In this document: positions 6,379 to 9,021 of the stretch, piece by piece | Layout: every line of letters begins with the position of its first letter | How positions within the stretch are numbered: position 1 is the first letter of the stretch | Assembly: GCA_005882525.1 (NCBI GenBank) | Contig: VBGO01000061.1 | Location: 1 to 9,021 of the forward strand | From: Chloroflexota bacterium | Lineage (GTDB): Bacteria; Chloroflexota; Dormibacteria; CF-121 | Direction: 5' to 3' | DNA length: 9,021 bases | Translations under genes and position numbers: made by a program | The notes under the pieces: model-generated | Told to the model about the DNA's origin: nothing | The model's database searches: none | What the model saw: only the letters and a program-made list of their open reading frames with translations

Positions 6379-6388
6379 CTGCTAACAC
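6347..6388. promoter_or_regulatory. Inverted-repeat operator between regulator and ZIP transporter genes
   Basis: GTGTTAGC (6347-6354) and GCTAACAC (6381-6388) are perfect 8-bp inverted arms 26 nt apart. Overlapping the left arm, TTAGCGTTAACTAA (6350-6363) has TTAG/CTAA ends and a GTTAAC core. The TTAG...CTAA shape resembles half-sites of DtxR/IdeR boxes. The right arm overlaps the minus-strand -10 box and lies 10 bp from the ZIP start; the left arm lies inside the first codons of the regulator gene. Binding of the regulator here would block both promoters. The assignment to this regulator is inference. Confidence 0.6.
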
Positions 6389-6392
6389 TATA
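6387..6392 (-). promoter_or_regulatory. -10 element for the metalloregulator gene
   Basis: On the minus strand TATAGT (5 of 6 with TATAAT) is followed by 8 nt and GTG 6378, without a Shine-Dalgarno site, which suggests a leaderless or nearly leaderless transcript. It overlaps the right arm of the operator. On the plus strand the same bases include CACTAT, 6 nt before the ZIP start at 6398, so the divergent promoters may be superimposed. Confidence 0.45.
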
Positions 6393-6397
6393 GGACC

Positions 6398-7183
6398 GTG
6401 AGTCACTTCGCGGCAGCCGCGCTGGGCGCCATCGCCGGCGGCACCATCTTCATCGGACTTCCGGTGGGGCGGATCCGGGGGGTCTCAAAGGCGGTCCAGG
6501 GCTTGCTCAATGCCATCGCCACGGGTGTCCTGATCTTCTTGCTCTGGGACATTCTCAGCCATGCCGCGGCCCCCGTCGAGACCGGCCTCGCCGCCATGCG
6601 CCACGGCGATCGCGGATTCCTCGCGCTGGTCGTGATCTTTGCCGCCGGCATTGGGGTCGGGCTCCTCAGCCTGGTCTACTTCAATGCCCGACTCTTCGGA
6701 CGAACCAAGCACGCGCCGCCGCCGGCCCCCAGGACGCTGGCGATGATGATCGCCACCGGGCTCGGCCTGCACAACCTCTCGGAAGGGCTGGCGATCGGCC
6801 AGTCGGCAGCCACCGGGGCGGTGGCGTTCGCGGTCGTCCTGGCCATCGGCTTTGCCCTCCACAACATCACCGAGGGCTTCGGCATCGCGGCGCCGCTGGC
6901 GACGGATAGCTCTTCTCGGCCTTCGTGGGGCTTCCTCCTGACGGCCGGCGTGATCGGCGGAGCCCCGACTTTCTTCGGCACCGTGGTGGGGTACGTCTTC
7001 ACCTCTCCCTACATCTATGTGCTGTTCCTCGCCCTGGCGGCCGGCGCGCTCCTGTATGTCGTCAACGAGATGTTCCACATCGGCCGGCGGCTCAATTCGC
7101 CCGCCGCCATGGCCTGGGGACTCCTCCTCGGTTTCCTGCTCGCCTACGCGACCGACCTCTTCCTGACCTACGTCAGTGCGTAG
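6398..7183 (+). CDS. ZIP family metal transporter, GufA-like
   Basis: A 261-residue polytopic membrane protein of the ZIP family, bacterial GufA/ZupT-like in size, which imports divalent metals (Zn, Mn, Fe) into the cytoplasm. The two metal-site helices carry HNLSEG (H125, N126, E129) and HNITEG (H155, N156, E159). A further acidic residue, E224 in YVVNEMFH, lies in a later membrane segment. A cytoplasmic loop with HAPPPAP (105-111) precedes the first metal helix. The GTG start at 6398 has no Shine-Dalgarno site. The gene is divergent from the DtxR/MntR-type regulator, with 19 bp between start codons and a shared inverted repeat. It is therefore probably repressed when the metal is plentiful. 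Manganese is the favoured substrate from the regulator's ligands, but the transporter sequence alone does not settle it. Confidence 0.88.
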   Translation: MSHFAAAALGAIAGGTIFIGLPVGRIRGVSKAVQGLLNAIATGVLIFLLWDILSHAAAPVETGLAAMRHGDRGFLALVVIFAAGIGVGLLSLVYFNARLFGRTKHAPPPAPRTLAMMIATGLGLHNLSEGLAIGQSAATGAVAFAVVLAIGFALHNITEGFGIAAPLATDSSSRPSWGFLLTAGVIGGAPTFFGTVVGYVFTSPYIYVLFLALAAGALLYVVNEMFHIGRRLNSPAAMAWGLLLGFLLAYATDLFLTYVSA

Positions 7184-7184
7184 A

Positions 7185-7190
7185 TAAACT
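7185..7190 (+). promoter_or_regulatory. -10-like element before the amidohydrolase gene
   Basis: TAAACT lies 9 nt before GTG 7200 in an AT-rich patch right after the ZIP stop codon (7183). With no Shine-Dalgarno site in the 16-nt gap, the amidohydrolase may be transcribed from its own leaderless promoter or translated after read-through from the ZIP gene. Confidence 0.3.
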
Positions 7191-7199
7191 AGTCGGGCC

Positions 7200-8432
7200 G
7201 TGAGCGTCGTCTTCGAACACGCCACCCTGCTGGACTGCACCGGCCGCGATCCGCAGCCAAACCTGCGAATCGTCGTGGAAGACGGCCGGATCCGCCGGAT
7301 CGGCGCCTCGAGCGGACCGGCGGGACCGAAGGACGCGCGGGTGATTGACTGCCAGGGACGGACGCTGATGCCTGGATTGCTCGACGCGCACGTCCACCTG
7401 GCGTTGCTCGACCTCGATCCGGCCGCGGAGGCGGCCCTGCCGGCGGCGGTGCTCGCCCTGCGGATCGCGGGGGTGATCGAAGCCACCCTCGACGCCGGCT
7501 TCACGACCGTGCGCGATGCCGGTGGACTGGATTGGGGATTCAAGGAGGCCGTCCGGCTTGGACTGATCCGGGGCCCGCGGATCTTCATCAGCGGCGCCTT
7601 CATCTCCCAGACCGGCGGCCACGGCGACCATCGCGCCCGGACCTCGCGGGCGACCTTTCCGATGGTACCCGGCCTGACCTCCGAGTCGATCCTCGCCGAC
7701 GGAGCGGACGCGGTCCGCTGGGCGGCCCGCGAGGTGCTGCGGCGCGGCGCCGACCAGGTCAAGGTGATGGCCAGTGGCGGCGCCGCCTCTCCGACCGACG
7801 AATTGGACCACGTCCAGTTTGCGGTCGAGGAGCTCGCGGCTGCCGTCGAAGTGGCGGGCGCGGTCGGCACCTATGTCCTGGCGCACGCCTATGGGCCGCG
7901 CGCCATCCAGAACTGCCTCAAAGCCGGGGTGCGATCGATCGAGCACGGGAACTTCCTCGACGAGGCTACCGCCGACCAGATGCTGGCCGCCGACGATGTC
8001 TTCCTCGTGCCGACGGTGATCACCTACGAGCTGCTGGCGAGGCGCGAGGCAGGCGATGGGTGGACGCCCGACATGGTGCGAAAGATCCGCCAGGGCCTGA
8101 CCGGCGCCTACGACTCGCTGGGACTCGCCTACGAGAAGGGGCTGCGGATCGGTTCGGGTTCTGACGTGCTCGCCGACATGCAGGGCGATAAGGGCAAAGA
8201 GATCGCCTGCCAGGCCCGCGTGATGGGGGCGATGAACGCGATCATCGCGGCCACCCGGACCAATGCGGCGCTGATGCGGATCGACAAAGACGTCGGCACC
8301 GTCGAAGAGGGCAAGCGGGCGGACCTCATCGTGCTCGATGCAGACCCGCTTGCCGATCCGGCGATCTTTGCCGACCCGGAGCACGTCCGGATGGTGGTGC
8401 TCGGGGGAGAGGTCGTTAAAGATCTGGGCTAA
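7200..8432 (+). CDS. Metal-dependent amidohydrolase, imidazolonepropionase/prolidase-like
   Basis: A 410-residue amidohydrolase-superfamily enzyme of the group that includes imidazolonepropionase-like proteins and the Xaa-Pro/Xaa-Arg dipeptidases (cd01299-type). The N-terminal beta part holds the NLRIVVEDGRI strand. The barrel begins at MPGLLDAHVHL, with H64 and H66. GGHGDH (139-144), a group-specific motif, follows, then QVKVMASGG with K188 as the likely carboxylated lysine bridging two metals. LAHAYG gives H229, IEHG gives H249, and GSGSDVL gives the catalytic D322. The C-terminus GTVEEGKRADLIVLDADPL (366-384) is the usual return strand. All key residues are present, so an active hydrolase of a cyclic amide or dipeptide bond is expected; the substrate cannot be told. 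There is no signal peptide. It follows the ZIP gene by 16 nt, and its stop overlaps that of the convergent DksA-like gene. Confidence 0.9.
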   Translation: MSVVFEHATLLDCTGRDPQPNLRIVVEDGRIRRIGASSGPAGPKDARVIDCQGRTLMPGLLDAHVHLALLDLDPAAEAALPAAVLALRIAGVIEATLDAGFTTVRDAGGLDWGFKEAVRLGLIRGPRIFISGAFISQTGGHGDHRARTSRATFPMVPGLTSESILADGADAVRWAAREVLRRGADQVKVMASGGAASPTDELDHVQFAVEELAAAVEVAGAVGTYVLAHAYGPRAIQNCLKAGVRSIEHGNFLDEATADQMLAADDVFLVPTVITYELLARREAGDGWTPDMVRKIRQGLTGAYDSLGLAYEKGLRIGSGSDVLADMQGDKGKEIACQARVMGAMNAIIAATRTNAALMRIDKDVGTVEEGKRADLIVLDADPLADPAIFADPEHVRMVVLGGEVVKDLG

Positions 8433-8797
8433 GCGCGGCGGTTGAGCGCCTGTTCGATCCGGGCCTGGTCCGCCACGCAGAAGCGGGCCCAGGGCTTGGC
8501 CTCCAACCGCTCCGGATCGATCGGCTTGCCGCAGGCTTCACAGACCCCGTAGGTGCCCTGCTCGAGCTTGCCCATCGCGTCGTCGATGTCCTTCAGCTCG
8601 GCTTCGACGATCATGAGCGTGGTCAACTCCAGTTCCCGTTCGAACGTCTCGGTGCCGAGCTCTGCCGGGTGCTGATCGATCTTGGAGAGCTCGCTCGACT
8701 CGACCGGATCCGACTCTTCCCGGCGAAGTCGCTGCGCCAGCGACTGCCGGTGAGCGCGCTCTTCCCCAAGGCGCTGACGAGCGCGCGCGGGGTCCAT
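8429..8797 (-). CDS. DksA/TraR-family zinc-finger protein (YteA-like)
   Basis: A 122-residue member of the DksA/TraR family. The first about 75 residues are charged and helical, with IDQHPAELGTETFERE (40-55), close to the DNHPADL-type motif of YteA-like proteins. The C-terminus is the zinc-finger module YGVCEACGKPIDPERLEA to FCVAD. Three cysteines are present (C86, C89, C107), but the fourth position, normally Cys, is D110. DksA proteins bind in the RNA polymerase secondary channel; whether this one does is not shown. In-frame starts at 8818 (GTG) and 8809 (ATG) add 7 and 4 residues. ATG 8797 is preferred because TATGAT ends 7 nt before it and the resulting start MDPARARQRL is family-like. 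The gene end shares 4 bp with the amidohydrolase stop. Confidence 0.88.
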   Translation of the reverse strand: MDPARARQRLGEERAHRQSLAQRLRREESDPVESSELSKIDQHPAELGTETFERELELTTLMIVEAELKDIDDAMGKLEQGTYGVCEACGKPIDPERLEAKPWARFCVADQARIEQALNRRA

Positions 8798-8804
8798 AAC
8801 GGTG

Positions 8805-8810
8805 ATCATA
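8805..8810 (-). promoter_or_regulatory. -10 element for leaderless DksA-like gene
   Basis: On the minus strand TATGAT (5 of 6 with TATAAT) is followed by 7 nt and ATG 8797. This spacing puts the transcript start on the A of ATG. The two upstream in-frame starts (8818, 8809) would lie upstream of or inside this box. No good -35 match was found. Confidence 0.5.
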
Positions 8811-8840
8811 GTTGGCACGATGCGTGACCGCCGACGCTAC

Positions 8841-8884
8841 CCGAGTGCCTTCATCGCGAACCTGCGTCAACCGATGCCACTCGG
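8841..8884. repeat. Inverted repeat in the region upstream of the DksA-like gene
   Basis: CCGAGTG (8841-8847) and CACTCGG (8878-8884) are perfect 7-bp inverted arms separated by 30 nt. The spacing is wide for a hairpin; it may be a looping or dimer-dimer binding site, or chance. Confidence 0.25.
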
Positions 8885-8900
8885 CTAAAAGCTGCGACCG

Positions 8901-8924
8901 TTGATCAAGAACCGGATCCGGTTC
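8901..8924. promoter_or_regulatory. Two abutting perfect palindromes, probable operator
   Basis: TTGATCAA (8901-8908) is directly followed by GAACCGGATCCGGTTC (8909-8924), a perfect 16-bp palindrome. They lie between the minus-strand DksA-like gene and a plus-strand promoter at 8980. As an RNA the 16-mer would leave no usable loop, so a DNA-binding dimer is the likelier reader. No regulator for it was identified in the window. Confidence 0.55.
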
Positions 8925-8979
8925 CCACCGGCTGCTGAGAGCGCGCACCAGGCCCGGGTCCGGGTCACGGGGGGGAAAG

Positions 8980-9008
8980 TTGACGCCACTAGCACCTAAC
9001 AGTAATAT
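8980..9008 (+). promoter_or_regulatory. Strong sigma70-like promoter
   Basis: TTGACG (8980-8985, 5 of 6 with TTGACA), a 17-nt spacer, then TAATAT (9003-9008), followed by 7 nt and ATG 9016. This is the best two-box promoter in the window and would give a leaderless transcript. The same AT-rich patch holds a perfect TATAAT on the minus strand (9012-9007), so a second promoter towards the DksA-like gene is possible; its -35 would lie outside the window. Confidence 0.6.
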
Positions 9009-9015
9009 TATATTC

Positions 9016-9021
9016 ATGCTA
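9016..9021 (+). CDS. Probable start of a gene leaving the window
   Basis: Only ATG CTA is visible. The call rests on the upstream promoter at ideal distance for a leaderless start. Nothing can be said of the product. Confidence 0.3.

Noticed and set aside
6345..6400. Canonical DtxR/IdeR iron box
   Set aside because: Only the TTAG...CTAA ends match; the 19-bp consensus core is absent, so I call an operator-like repeat without naming it an iron box.
6485..7870. 461-residue open frame on the minus strand
   Set aside because: It spans the antisense of two well-supported genes (ZIP and amidohydrolase) and is low-complexity (Ser/Arg/Pro, then Arg/Asp/Glu-rich).
7173..8384. 403-residue open frame on the minus strand
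   Set aside because: Antisense shadow of the amidohydrolase, whose metal ligands and motifs are intact on the plus strand.
8538..9017. 159-residue open frame on the minus strand starting MNIILLLGASG
   Set aside because: The second half is an out-of-frame reading of the DksA-like gene and the first half crosses the palindromes and promoter; the short hydrophobic start comes from the AT-rich promoter patch.

Overview
This is a high-GC bacterial window, probably chromosomal, with densely packed genes. The combination of high GC, frequent GTG starts, a DUF1800/DUF1501 secreted pair, a YteA/DksA-like protein and apparently leaderless genes would fit a Chloroflexota/Dormibacterota-type or actinobacterial-type soil organism. 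That placement is inference from style only; there is no rRNA or marker gene here. I see no tRNA, rRNA, CRISPR array, insertion sequence or phage gene.

Layout. (1) 1-78: the 3' end of a gene whose visible part looks like a lipoprotein start (lipobox VAAC) followed by a very short Gly/Ser tail. (2) 165-2866: a two-gene unit for exported proteins, DUF1800 then DUF1501, both with Tat-type N-termini. The DUF1501 gene carries a one-base frameshift inside its signal peptide. (3) 2886-3572: an AHL-lactonase-like metallo-beta-lactamase fold hydrolase. (4) 4147-3545, minus: a putative lipoprotein with a DUF4352-like beta domain, tail-to-tail with the hydrolase. (5) 4290-5681: an Amt ammonium transporter followed by an unrecognised 44-residue single-span membrane protein that has the best Shine-Dalgarno site in the window. 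(6) 6378-5632, minus, and 6398-7183, plus: a DtxR/MntR-family metalloregulator divergent from a ZIP metal transporter, with only 19 bp between start codons and an inverted repeat covering both promoters. (7) 7200-8432: an imidazolonepropionase/prolidase-like amidohydrolase. (8) 8797-8429, minus: a DksA/TraR-type zinc-finger protein. (9) 8798-9021: a regulatory region with two abutting perfect palindromes and a strong sigma70-like promoter aimed at a gene that leaves the window at 9016.

How the parts fit. The clearest functional unit is the regulator/ZIP pair: a metal-sensing repressor that probably controls uptake of its own metal (manganese-like ligand set) and its own synthesis. Amt and the small membrane protein look co-transcribed. 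DUF1800 and DUF1501 form a known but functionally undefined exported pair. First genes of units generally lack a Shine-Dalgarno site and have a -10-like hexamer 6-9 nt before the start codon, whereas the two genes internal to operons have clear ribosome binding sites. This suggests widespread leaderless translation. All three convergent gene pairs overlap at their 3' ends.
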